Source of the DNA: Silurus meridionalis
Taxonomy: Eukaryota > Chordata > Actinopteri > Siluriformes > Siluridae
NCBI RefSeq assembly: GCF_014805685.1
Contig: NC_060887.1
Span: forward strand, 10,367,963 to 10,431,962
Direction of reading: 5' to 3'
DNA length: 64,000 nt
Shown: piece after piece, positions 46,261 to 57,654 of the stretch
Position numbering within the stretch: position 1 is the stretch's first letter
Layout of the letters: each line of letters begins with the position of its first letter
Notes under the pieces: generated by a model
What the model was told of the DNA's origin: nothing
The model's database searches: none
What the model saw: the letters and a program-made list of their open reading frames with translations, nothing else
Made by a program: the position numbers and the translations under genes

Positions 46261-47370
46261 ATATTCTCAAGACATTACTACAAAAGACAGATAGAGACAG
46301 ACAGGCAGACAGTTGTTAGATTATCAGATATTCACAAACTTTAACACATTAAAATGGAAAGATAAAATCACTAGTATGCACCATTCTTTCATTCTTCTTT
46401 GCTTATTGTGGTCAAGGGTTACATTAAATCTCGGGAGATTTACCATTAAGTTTGACGAACATTTAATTCATCAATTCATTTAACATTTAAAGCATACATT
46501 TTACTTAACATGTAATTATTAGAACTGAGACACACATACAGTGGATTTCAAAAGTCCACATTGAAACCACATTTTGATCTGGGATTTATTTTTTACTGAA
46601 ATTTTAGAATTTGAAAATGCGCAACATCAGGCAACACCTGTTTCACACTACTATATAAATGTAACCAAATTAGGCATGTGCTTTGTACATAAGATCAGAT
46701 TTTTCATGTGTTCAGATGACACAACTTTATCTCATTTAACATGGATCAACAGGTTTTACTTGTGTTTCAGCTCAAATGCACAATGCCATTAAAGCAAAAA
46801 AGTGGGATATACCAAATATTAAGACATTCATTCATATTTTTTAACCTCTTTCTGAGACATTTTTCTTAAGATATAAACACTGCTGATAATGACATTTGTA
46901 GTTACATGGCCCCATATGTATACTTAGCAATAAAATAAGACATATACTATATACTGCATAACTAAAATATTCATGGCAACAATTTGAAATTACAGTATTG
47001 TTTGTTTTTAGAATTCTGTTAAATTCAGTTGAAGTTGAATAAGTTATAGATGAGTCAAATGGCATTCTTCTTAGTTAATTGTCCGTCTTGAAATTATTTC
47101 AAATATTGTAATAGAAAATACTGTCTATGACAAATCTGAGAGTAATCACATGCTCCTAAATCAGTTTTATTTAATATAAATTAAATATGCAACAGTTACA
47201 CAAATAGTATCTAGTAGATTCGGTAATAAATGCAACACTTTGTCGTTGCAATACACAATGATATGGAGTAGTTTACAGTTTTAATAGGCCACACTATTTG
47301 TAATAAAATTTTGGTAAATAATCTACTTAGATTGCTTAAATTATAAGGAAGGTTAACATTCTTATCTGTA
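46261..47370. other. Non-coding, AT-rich
   Basis: No repeat family or exon recognised. Confidence 0.4.
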
Positions 47371-47371
47371 G

Positions 47372-49200
47372 CAGGAAAATGAACCAGAAGCCGTGGATGA
47401 CCGCAAAAGAGTGTGAGCTGCTGAAACAAGGAGACTTCACCTTCATAGCATGTGACAAGACGGCCTCAAGAACAGCAAGAGCCAAACTGTCCCATGCCAT
47501 CAGAGAGGCAAAGCACACACACACCAAGAGAATCCAGAGCCACTTCCAGGACAGCAGAGACACCCGGCGCATGTGGCAGGGCATCCAGACAATCACAAAC
47601 TAAAAGACAACTTAATTTGCTTGTGACCATGACGCCTCCCTCCTAGATGCGCTAAACGACTTCTACACACGGTTTGAGGTACAAAACAAGGTGGAGGCGA
47701 GTAAGATGGCCCCCTTCCCAATGACCAGGTGCTCTGTCTAATCAAAGATAAAGTGAGGAAAACTCAGAGTTAATCCATGGACAGCTGCTGGAGCAGACAA
47801 CATTATTCAGAGTGCTCAGGGAATGTGCAGAACAGCTAGCCGATGTCTTCACCGACATCTTCAACATCTCCCTGAGCAGCAACATTGTTCCTACGTGCCT
47901 CAAAAGCCCAACGTGATGAAGTGCTTTGAGAGGCTCATCATGAGGCACATCAAGGCCCAGCTTCCACCCTCATGCAGTTTGTGTATCGTCCTAACTGTTC
48001 CATTTCCATAACCTTCCAGCTGGCCCTCATCCATCTAGACAACAAGGACACGTGTGTACGAATGCTGTTCATAGACTTCAGCTTAGCATTCAACACAACC
48101 ATCCCTCAGCATCATAAGCATAAGCTGAGCCTACTAGGCCTGAACACCTCCCTCTGCAACTGGACTTCCTGACTGGAAGACCTCAGTCAGTCTGGATCAG
48201 AAACAACATCTCCAACACCATCACACTGAGCACTAAGCATTTGTTTTTGGATTTGTTCATTTGTTTTCGGATTTGTTATTTTGGTTTTGCATTTGTTATT
48301 TTGTTTTCGAATTTGTTAATGTGTTTTGCACTTCTCGGCCACCGTACGTTTGACCTGCCGCTCACTTGGACTGTGAACAGGAAAGGCGAATCATTCGTCA
48401 TGCTGAAAACAACCGGGCATGAAAAAACGCACTTCACCTGTGTTCTGAGCTGCACGGCATCAGGAGAAAAGCTTCACCGATGGTGATTTTTAAACGCACG
48501 ATGATGCCAAAGAAAAAATCTTAAGAGAAATTGTTGTCAAAGGAAGAAGGAAGACAGTGAACAATGACTTTCTTGGTACACTACTGTTTAGATACAAGCC
48601 GTGTAACAGACACTGTCTTTTGTTAAAGCCTGTGTAAAGTTAATTAGTTTCAATGTAGGCACCTGCAGCTTATAGACAGGTGCGGCGTTTTTATGTTCAA
48701 AATAAAAATCTTTGTAAAATTCAGTCGGTGCGGCTTATATTGGGGTGCGCTTAATAGTCCGGAAAATACGGTATTTTGTTTATACTTAACTATATTATAC
48801 TGTTTACGTGTTGTTTTATGCACCTCTCGACTGCTGCTACTGCTGTTTTTGCACTGCATTGTGTTTGTTTACATATAATCTTGTTCATAGTCTTTTATAG
48901 TCCTCTTTGCACAGTACTGTGTATTCAGAGTATACAGTAGGTTTACTGGTCAGCGCTATTTTGTGTTGTGTATCTGTCCCACACTGTCTTGTGTTGTCTG
49001 TCTGCACTGTTTTTTGTCTGCACTGTTTGCACTATGTTGCACTCGATGCAATTTATGTAGATTTATGTTGTGTGTTGTAGCTCTATGTTGTTTATTGTAG
49101 CACCAGGGTTCTGGAGGAACGTTGTCTCATTTTCACTGTGTACTATGTACCACTGTGTATGGTAGAAATGACAATAAAAGCCTCTTGAACTGACTTGACT
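47372..49200 (+). mobile_element. Rex1/L2-like LINE #3, truncated and interrupted
   Basis: It starts abruptly in the endonuclease-RT linker ([20 protein letters not shown]) and continues with [39 protein letters not shown] and [16 protein letters not shown] in shifted frames to about 48235. The FADD region is missing. The 3' untranslated region resumes at about 48780 and ends GACAATAAAAGCCTCTTGAAC (49173-49193). A pogo/Tigger-like piece sits between. Confidence 0.8.
48240..48778 (+). mobile_element. Pogo/Tigger-like transposon fragment
   Basis: The frame at 48373-48485 reads RKGESFVMLKTTGHEKTHFT and CVLSCTASGEKLHRW, the DDE_1-type transposase of pogo/Tigger elements (the KTTGHEKTHFT motif). 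The end TAATAGTCCGGAAAATACGGTA (48752-48774) is a terminal motif I know from this type of fish element. The first Asp region and most of the transposase are missing. Confidence 0.65.
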
Positions 49201-49721
49201 TTAAAAGCATATGAAAATTAATTTTAATTCAGCCCATATTTAATTTATTGATTTACATTTTTTAAAAGAAAACCAACTTTATAAAATTACATATACATAT
49301 AAAATGCTCTTATCCAAACCAAATTACAGTATTATTATTTTAATGAAAAATGTCAAGATTTCATGTGAACACTGATTTTTATTACTTATATAAAATGGTT
49401 ATAAGCCTTTCAGCTATTTTGGCCTGACTGATCTCTGCAGGATTCCTTTAGCAATACTTTAAAGAGTTTCTTATTCAATGGCCCAACTGAGGCAAGTCAT
49501 GGGGCTTGAATTTCTGACCTTATGAGTAGTAATCCAGAGGCTTAACCACCACTGTCCCAACCACCCTCCGCCACAACTATTATGCAGTTTGACACCAAAA
49601 TAATCGAAAAATGCTCTGTAGCCAAATCATGTTAGCTTCTGGAACTGATACTTGTCCACCCCTTTTGCCACATTACTGTGGCAGTTGACACTTTGAGGCA
49701 GGGTTGACTGAGCTCATGCTT

Positions 49722-49780
<59 letters not shown>

Positions 49781-50600
49781 CCACAACAACAATTATTCAA
49801 ATTAGAAGGTGTTTATAAAGCCTGCTACAGAGGTAGGATTACTTGTGCTCTTTTTCCTGAAGAACTTCGCTTGACATAATTATTAATGCAGTGTTTAATT
49901 CATGCTTTGCTACATCTGGAGCCTACGATTTAAAATCAAACATTTATTATATAGGCAGTTCCTCTGTACAATGAACTTGCCTGTGTGTGGGTGTGAGATA
50001 GCTGTCTGAACTTTAATCATGAGACCTGTTTAACATGCTCGTGGTCTTTAATTTTAAGCTGCAAATGTGAACAAAGAAGCTTTGTGATGTTAAATGGGTT
50101 CTTTACTGTGTCTTTTGCTGACATCTGGTGCTCATTTACAAAGACAAATACTGTATTACAGCTAGTTGCTACCAAAAAGTATATATAAATAAATTAAATG
50201 TGAAAAATATTTTCCTACAATTTACATTGTAAAATCCATTGTAATTTTCATTAGTAAAAAATCCAGGAATATTGCCTTATCTGGTTTTTAAAATGCACGA
50301 TTCATTAAAGTAGATGCAGCGTTAAAATTACCACGGTTCATTCATAGCCTTTCATTAGCAGAACACGAGTAAGTGTACTAAAAATGCAGCTGGCAAGATT
50401 CAGCTTCAGAGTGAGATTTATACAAATGTTTATAAAGTGCCCCAAAACCAGTAATGACACACAGAACAGCATTGAATGTTAAGTATTTTTATTATTCACG
50501 TCCAATGTGACATACAGAATTCTGCGTATATGCAAAGCTAGGAGAAAATATGATGAAGAAGCACAGCACATCATTATCAAGAAGATTGACATGACAAAGC
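49201..50600. other. Non-coding with a SINE remnant and (CA)n
   Basis: A minus-strand tRNA-like SINE head lies at 49480-49565 (complement GTGGTTAAGCCTCTGGATTA and TTCAAGCCCC), with a tail near 49303. (CA)n at 49728-49780. Positions 49850-50600 have nothing recognised. Confidence 0.5.
49480..49565 (-). mobile_element. tRNA-derived SINE head
   Basis: The complement holds A-box-like GTGGTTAAGCC and B-box-like AAATTCAAGCCCC in the right order and spacing, like the copy at 1411. Confidence 0.5.
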
Positions 50601-50615
50601 TTGCACTGATCAACT

Positions 50616-50623
50616 TTTATTTT
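50616..50623 (-). terminator. Polyadenylation signal of S100 gene E
   Basis: AATAAA on the minus strand lies about 45 bases past the stop codon. Confidence 0.5.
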
Positions 50624-50664
50624 CTTTTATACATTGACGATGGAATAATGGTGCATGTTGGAGT

Positions 50665-51813
50665 TCAGTTTTTGCCTTTGCACTTGTCCTTGCAGTACTT
50701 CTTCTTGAAATAGCCCTGGGAAAGTTGGGCTACAAACTGGCTGAACTCTTTGTAGGAGACCTGGCCATCACGATTTTTGTCTATTTTTTGCAAGACATCT
50801 TTCAGCTCCTCTGGATCGATTTTACTCTGAAAAAAGAAAGAGGAGAAGAGAGATAATTGAATTGATGGTTTATTGTACACATAATGTTTCTAGATTTTTT
50901 TTCATTTAGAAAAGAAAACAAAAACCAATCTGCAATTATGATATAGCAACAAAACTCTCATATTAAATATTTTCATTTGCTCCTATTGGATCATTTGTAT
51001 GGGATTGTTTTAAAAGGAATGTTAACAAAGCTTGCACAGTTGACACATTACACATTATGTATTTATTACAAATATTGGAAATATAAAAGTATAGGAAATA
51101 GATATAAGAAGAACTCAAATGGAATTCTGTATTGTCTATCTGTCTTGTCCATCAATGTTATTTATTTCCCAACATATCTGTAGGTCTCTACCATGTACAC
51201 CACATTTTGGACACTAAAGCCCCGAAGTGATAAAAAATAAATAAATTGACTTCCAGTTGATTTTGAATTTAAACTAGTTTTATACTGTACTATGCATTCA
51301 CTGTTTTATAGTCAGTGTTTATGATATACATTGTGCAGCTAAATGCTTTTTTTTTGTCTCTTTCTCACCTGGAACTCACTCAGTTGACCCTTAACCAGTG
51401 CACCGAGCTCTGCATTACTCAGCTTCATCTTGTCTTCATCTTTTCCGGCATACTCCTCAAACACCTCTACCAAAGCGACAATGCACTTCTCTAGTTTAGA
51501 CATGACTGAAAAAAAAGAGAGATTTCTTGCTAGATTTCTTGCAAGATTCACAAACTTATCTAGGTCTCTGTCACAAATCCATCTTCTACATATTTTTAGA
51601 AAACCCATGAGACATCAACCTAGAGTACATGTACATGCAATGAAGTGGGGTAAATAAGAAACACCATATTTTCCCTAATCTTACTACTGAGCTACTGAAC
51701 ATAACATCACTTATTTACTTAAATACATATAGAATTCATTTCAGTTTTTGAACGATAAACAAATTCCTAACCACTGCTTAATTCATGCAAACAAGCACAC
51801 CCATGAATACATG

Positions 51814-51857
<44 letters not shown>

Positions 51858-51930
51858 CACACATACACATACACACATTCCAAGCATTTGTGCTCACCTA
51901 AGTGTTTGCAGGTCCAGCAGGGATCTCAGG
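50665..51930 (-). CDS. S100 calcium-binding protein, complete, divergent (gene E)
   Basis: Coding exons are 51369-51503 and 50665-50826, joined in phase 0, preceded by a non-coding exon ending at 51898. The 98-residue product starts MSKLEKCIVALVEVFEEYAG, has a first pseudo-EF-hand (KDEDKMKLSNAEL) and a canonical second loop DKNRDGQVSYKE (residues about 60-71), and ends with a Lys/Cys-rich tail, FKKKYCKDKCKGKN. Splice sites are CAG|GTGAG and TTTTTTCAG|AGTAAA. The tail is unlike ictacalcin and unusually basic, so I leave the paralogue name open. It probably acts as a dimeric Ca2+ sensor; the tail might bind membranes, nucleic acid or metal, which is inference. Confidence 0.88.
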
Positions 51931-51964
51931 TGAAGAGTGGCTAAAGCGTAATGATATATTTATA
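51898..51964 (-). promoter_or_regulatory. Promoter and non-coding exon 1 of S100 gene E
   Basis: TATAAATA (minus, 51957-51964) lies about 30 bases before an expected start near 51930. The exon ends ACACTTAG|GTGAGC at 51898. A (CA)n array at 51817-51880 lies just inside intron 1. Confidence 0.65.
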
Positions 51965-51984
51965 GCCATCCTTCAGGCTGTGAT

Positions 51985-52930
51985 TCATGCAAGAAACCCC
52001 CCCTGTTGTGCAAACCAGCTATACACAGGACTTAACACTCCCCTTTTCACTTGTCGAACTTGTCCAGCATTGCAAAACAGTTTTTTTGTTCTCTTGCACA
52101 AAATTGCCACCCAAACACAAATACATTAAATTGTATATGACGCACATTTCTTGTGTCTTTGCATCCATGTTTAAGCAAAGGTTGATTTTTTTGCCCAGAT
52201 CCCATTTTCAGTTACTTAGAAAGTTTGATATGTTCAGCTATGCCATTAAGCGGTTAAATGCATTTTACTCTTATTATCTTTCTTTGTCTGTCCTAATGGC
52301 AGTTGACTGACCGCTAAGACTTTAATAACTGTCTCTGAACAACCTGAGAGCAAACCGGATGCTCCAACAAACACTGCATCTGTATAGTTACACACCCATT
52401 AAACAATAAACTTGGCAATAAATGTAAAAATCTGGCATTCAACAACAATAGTATAACAGAAAGGAAATGGCAGACATATTATGTAATGTGGATTAAAGAA
52501 TAATCGTTTAGGAAGTTAGATGCCAAAGGTTTATATCATTATCTCGAGGTGGGAAGTGATATAGTACAAATACTTTGTTACTGTACTTAGATTTTTTCTG
52601 GTATCAGTACTTTACTTCACTTTTTTGGACTTTTTTTTTTTACTTTTTTCTACTTCTTACATCTTAAAACCAGACTAGTTATTTTAGTTTTAATCTGTTG
52701 GGTAATATGATCAATATTTTTCTTTCCATTACGCACAATTTAAGCCCATCAACCTACTTCTTGTCATAACGTGGCTTTTTTAACCTGCCATTGGTGTATA
52801 ATTTCCTGTCTCTTACACACCACAGATGTAGGCTAGTTTACGAAGTCAACAATGATTAAGTCAGAAGGCAACAAGAAGTATGGGACTAACACCAAAACAT
52901 TATGAAAACAAAATGCTCCAGAAATCTTTA
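51985..52930. other. Non-coding, upstream of S100 gene E
   Basis: A dispersed repeat at 52545-52680 (AGTACAAATACTTTGTTACTG) is related to 2665-2790. Otherwise nothing recognised. Confidence 0.45.
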
Positions 52931-52934
52931 TTTC

Positions 52935-53352
52935 CAGAATTTCCCAATTTCATTTGAATCAGTGCTTTATTTAACACTGTGAGATGTGAGCCCATGCATG
53001 CAGGATTTTTGATACAGTATGTTCATGTTGTGAATATTAGATAGTTCACTGATGTTATATTCAACACATGCTCTGTACTGTACTGTGCTGTTAAAATAAT
53101 CTAAATCCTGCTTGATTCATTTTTGCATACCCATACAATCAGTTTTGTTGCAACCGATTCAGTCCAATCTATTACACTTCGTTAAATTAAATTATATATG
53201 TTATATGATATAATATAATGATTTTATATATAATTATTAGATTATGGTGTGTGAAGCACATTTCTTTGGTTCTGTGGATGGTACAGGTTATCAACAGAGC
53301 CATATATATTGACAAAAAAACAATTTAATAATCTAGTGCACCTACACTGAAA

Positions 53353-53410
<58 letters not shown>

Positions 53411-54290
53411 TCATTCACAGCCTTATTACTCTTTTGGGGACCTTAGATATATAATAATTAAGTATGTGTGATTAGTAATATGCCTACACGGAAATCTACA
53501 CCTAACTATGATCAGTAACAAAAAGCAAGTATTTTGGCTCATAATCCCATTAATAACTTCTGTAGGTTTTTGTTATATGTTTCTCTCATGTGAATCATTC
53601 AAAGTTCCAGACATTTGTGTCCTTTTGTTAACATCTAAAACAAACAAAACAAAAAAAAACACACACACCCACACACCTCATACCTGTTATTATAGCTCTT
53701 TGTTTTGTTGAATACATGCTCATTTGCATTTTAGCATTGAGGCATAGTACTTATAGTACGTTTCCACACGATCTCAATTTATTAACAAAATTCTAAAGCA
53801 ATTAGCAAAACAACCCCTAAAAGTCTCCAAACACCTGTAAAAAAACAATGGTAGTGCTGCTGTGTAATGTCTTTGTTCAGGATCTCAGTTTAAATCAAAA
53901 ATGTCTTTAATGCTGAGGAGAAAACCTTGGTTTCAAGCCAGACCAAATCCTTGGAATTGATTAACAATTTTGTTCCTTCTCCAATTTCCTATCACCTGCC
54001 TTTTACCACTTGTATCATATAGAACATCTACCCATGCAATCTGGCCATGCATTAATTACCTTCCTAACTAACAACTTAATGTGCAATAGATTCAGACTGT
54101 TGACTGTCTTTCCATTTAATCCAGAACATCCAACAACAGTCTGATTGTTAATGCTACATATTTTTCCCATTTACTTCTAAAAGAAATGTCATCTTAGAAA
54201 GTAAAATACTCAATATGGAATGAGTAAAGGGAAAGCCTGTATTTCCAGCCATTTGTGGTTCTTCCCCAAGCTGATAGCAAAAAGTTGGAG
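52935..54290. repeat. Triplicated non-coding unit, copy 1
   Basis: Shares CCCATGCATGCAGGATTTTTGATACAGTATGTTCATG (52992-53028) with copy 2, and the AACAAAAAGCAAGTATTTTGGCTCAT and ATGCTCATTTGCATTTTAGCATTG blocks with copies 2 and/or 3. A (CA)n array lies at 53356-53408. The end (CAGGATCTCAGTTTAAATCAA, 53878) matches copy 3 at 60950. Confidence 0.75.
53716..53765 (+). promoter_or_regulatory. Octamer/TATA-like core, copy 1
   Basis: ATTTGCAT (53722-53729) is followed about 20-25 bases later by a TATA-like TACTTATAGTACG. The same pair recurs at 57289 and 59624. ATTTGCAT is the POU/Oct-factor octamer. No transcript is evident, so function is speculative. Confidence 0.25.
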
Positions 54291-54299
54291 GCACACAAT

Positions 54300-54470
54300 T
54301 GTATAGAATGCCAAAAGCATTTAATTGTCCTTGCACTTGAACTAGGAGACCCAAGCTTGTTTCAGCATGACAATGCCTCTGTGTACAAAGCCAGCTTCAT
54401 GAAGATATGGGCCTCAATCCTATTGAACACCTGTGGGATGAATTAGAAAGCTGACTGGACCCCAGCCCTT
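54300..54470 (+). mobile_element. Tc1/mariner-like 3' fragment
   Basis: Reads FQHDNASVYKASFMKIW, with the second catalytic Asp kept, then EHLWDELES-type text after a deletion (GAACACCTGTGGGATGAATT). Same family as 28270-28668. Confidence 0.65.
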
Positions 54471-54474
54471 CTCA

Positions 54475-56580
54475 AGGGTCAGTAGTGATTTTTCTTGACC
54501 GGTTTCTGGTTATGTATGGTACAGGTCCTGGAGAGTGGGCAGAGGAGTACCAATGATTTTTTTCTGTTTTCTGCACTCTATTCCTATCCTGTTTTCCTGT
54601 GTTGCTGCTCCAAACCAGATGGTGATTAATGAGAGTGTAGAACTGCATCAACAGTTTCAGTGGCAGACCATACTTCCTTAATTGGCGTAGAAAATAAATC
54701 CTCTGCTGGGCCTTTTTGAGAATGGAGTTTATGTTAGACTCCCATTTCAAGTCTTGGGAAATGGAAGTGCGCAGAAACTTGAAGTTCTCCACAGATGACA
54801 CAGGGCTGTTGGATATTGTGAGGGGGAGTAGTGTTGAAGGGTGTTTCTGCACCAGCTGCTCCACCTCCTACTCGTATGCAGACTCATCGCCATCTTGGAT
54901 GAGTCCGCTGAGCGTGGTGTCATCTGCAAATTTCAGGAGTTTAGCAGTTGGGTCACTTGATGTGCAGTCATTCGTATAGAGGTATAATAGGAGTGGGGAG
55001 AGGACATATCCCTAAGGAGCACGAGTGCTGACTGTCCGAATACTGGAGGTAATACCTCCCAGTCTCACCTGTTGTTTCCTGCCTGTCAGGAAGCTGGTGA
55101 TCCACTGACAGATGGGAGGGGGTATAGTGAGGTTTAGGAGTTTGGAGCGGAAAATTCCTGGAATTATTGTATTGAAATCCGAACTGAAGTCAACAAACAG
55201 CATTCGGGCATATGTTCCTGGGCCTCAAGGTGTTGCAGAATGTGCAGCCCCATGTTGACTGCATCATCCACCGATCTGTTTGCTCAGTAGGCAAATTGTA
55301 GGGGATCCAGCAGCTGTTCTGTCTCCTTCTTGAGGTGGGCCAATACCAGCTTCTCAAAGGTCTTTATGATGACAGATGTGAGAGCGACAGGCCTGTAGTC
55401 ATTCAGTCCAGTAATAGAGGGTTTTCTTGAGGACCGGAATAATTGTGGAGAGTTTAATAGAGGAGGGAACCTCACACAGCTCCAGTGATCTGTTAAAGAT
55501 ATAGGTGAAGACAGGAGTCAGTTGGTCAGCACATGCTTTGAGACAGGAGGGGGTGACACCATCTGGGCCGGGAGCTTTCCTTGTCTTCTGTCTCTGAAAG
55601 AGCTGATACACATCCTCTTTACAAATCGTGAGCGCAACTTGAGTGGTGGAAGGAGTTGATAGAGGGGTTCCCAGAGGTTTATTGGGGTCAGACAGTAGGC
55701 TGGGTTGGGTGAGAGGTGTGAAGATATTGTTCTTGAACCTGCAGTAGAAGGTGTAGCCAGGTCTTTGTTTGCTTCAGTGGGGAGGGTGGTCTTATGTAGT
55801 TTGTGGTATCTCACAGGCCTTTCCACACTGCCGAGGATTGTTAGCTGAAAACCTGCTTTTCAGCTTTTTAGAATAGCTTCTTTAGGCTATTCTGATCTTT
55901 TTTGTCAGTAGGTTCCTGGCCTGCTTGTACAGTGCTTTGTCCTCTCCTCTGTAGCCATCTTCCTTGGCATTTCAAAGTTTTTTCAGTTTGGCTGTGAACT
56001 GTGGTTTGTTGTTACAGAATTTGTAGAAGGTTTTGGTTGGCACACACATGTCTTCACAAAAACTGATGTAAGATGTCACATTGTCAGTCAGTTCATACAG
56101 GCTGTCAGTTCCAGCCTCAAAGAAACTCCAATCAGTGCAGTCAAAGCAGTCTTTTAGTTCCTGCTTTGCCTCACTGGTCCATCTCTTCACTGTTTTGACT
56201 ACAGGCTTAGCAGATTTTAGTTTCTGCCTGTATGTTGAAAAAAAATTTAACCAAGCAGTGATCGGAGTTCCCTAAATCTACCAGGGTACAGAGCGATATG
56301 CTTCCTTAAAAATGGTGTAGCAATGATACAGTGTGTTTTTCTCTCTTGTGGGACAATTAATATGCTGCCTGTATTTTGGAAGTTCAACTGTTAGTTTTGC
56401 TCTGTTAAAGTCTCCAAGGATAATAAAAAGAGAATCTGGGTGTTTTTGCTCCAAGCCGGATATTTGGTTTGCCAGGTTTTGCAGTGCATCACTCACGTTG
56501 GCCTGCGGTGGGATGTAAACTCCGGTGAGAATGAAGGAGGAAAATTCCCACGGTGAATAAAACAGTTTACAGTTTATGAA
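54475..56580 (-). mobile_element. Rex1/L2-like LINE #4, minus strand
   Basis: On the minus strand, in order: the endonuclease end (LFIILGDFNRAKLTVELPKY, 56496 to 56278), the linker, KTRKAPGPDGVTPSCLKACA (55611 to 55399), LNDYRPVALTSVIIKTFEKL, MLFVDFSSDFNTIIPG (55203 to 55012) and VENFKFLRTSISQDLKWESN with KKAQQRIYFLRQLRKYG (54864 to 54472). Frames are shifted many times. The FADDTTL box is preserved as text near 54916-54936. A distinct subfamily from LINE #2. It sits between copies 1 and 2 of the triplicated unit. Confidence 0.82.
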
Positions 56581-56754
56581 CTGTGATTCAAGTTTGGGCT
56601 GCAGTATTTATTCAGCACTGTGACATCTGAACACCAACATTAGTTATTGTAAACGCCGCCTTTCATTTTGCACGATAGCTCTGTTACGCTGCGCAATTGG
56701 ACGCTTGAGAGAAGTAATCCACTGTCTGGGATTGAGTGTCTAAGACAAGTTCTG

Positions 56755-57176
56755 GTAAATATTTCCAGCCAAATTTCATTTGAATCAATGCTTCAGTTAG
56801 CCCATGCATGCAGGATTTTTGATACAGTATGTTCATGTGAATATTAGATTCACTCAAATTATATTCAACACATGCTCTGTACAGTGTTAAAAATAATCTA
56901 AATCTAAATCTTTCTTGATTTATGTTTGCATTACTCATGCAATCAGTTTTGTTACAACTGATTTCGTCCTATATATTGAACTTCTTTAAATTAAATTATA
57001 TATGTTATATGATACAATATAATGATATTATATATCATTGTAGATTATGGAGTGTGAAGCACATTTTTTTGGTTCTCCGGATGGTACAGGTTATTAACAT
57101 AGCCTGTAACAAAAAGCAAGTATTTTGGCTCATTTAGTTTAATAACTGCTTTGTGTCGTTTTGTAAACATCTAAAA

Positions 57177-57243
<67 letters not shown>

Positions 57244-57480
57244 CGAATACCTGTTATTATAGATCTTTGTTTTGTTGAATACATGCTCATTTGCATTTTA
57301 GCATTGGGGCGGAGTACTTATATTACGTTTCCACACACCCTCAATTCATTTGCAAAATTCTAAAGCATTCAACAAACCAACTCCTGAGAGTGTCTTTTTA
57401 TATACCTAATGTGAATGTTGTACTTCCTTGTGGAACTTGTTGAACAACATGCAAGCCTCTTATGTTTCCAAACTGGCAAT
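56755..57480. repeat. Triplicated non-coding unit, copy 2
   Basis: Similar to copy 1 over 56755-56850, 56930-57070 and 57105-57380, with a (CA)n array at 57179-57241. The octamer block is at 57289-57296. Confidence 0.75.
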
Positions 57481-57514
57481 GCTGCAAAGTAAACAAAGAA
57501 CATTTGTTCTTGCT

Positions 57515-57654
57515 TCAAAATCTAGTGGAACATCTTCTCAGAAGAGTGGAAGTTTGTATAACTGCAAATGGGGACAAAATTTGAAATGAAAGTGCATACA
57601 AATTAAAGGTCAGGTATCCAAAAACTTTTATTCCCATAAAAAAACCCACATGTA
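57515..57654 (+). mobile_element. Tc1/mariner-like end fragment
   Basis: TCTAGTGGAACATCTTCTCAGAAGAGTGGA matches 28535-28562. The Passport-like transposon is inserted at its right end. Confidence 0.6.
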
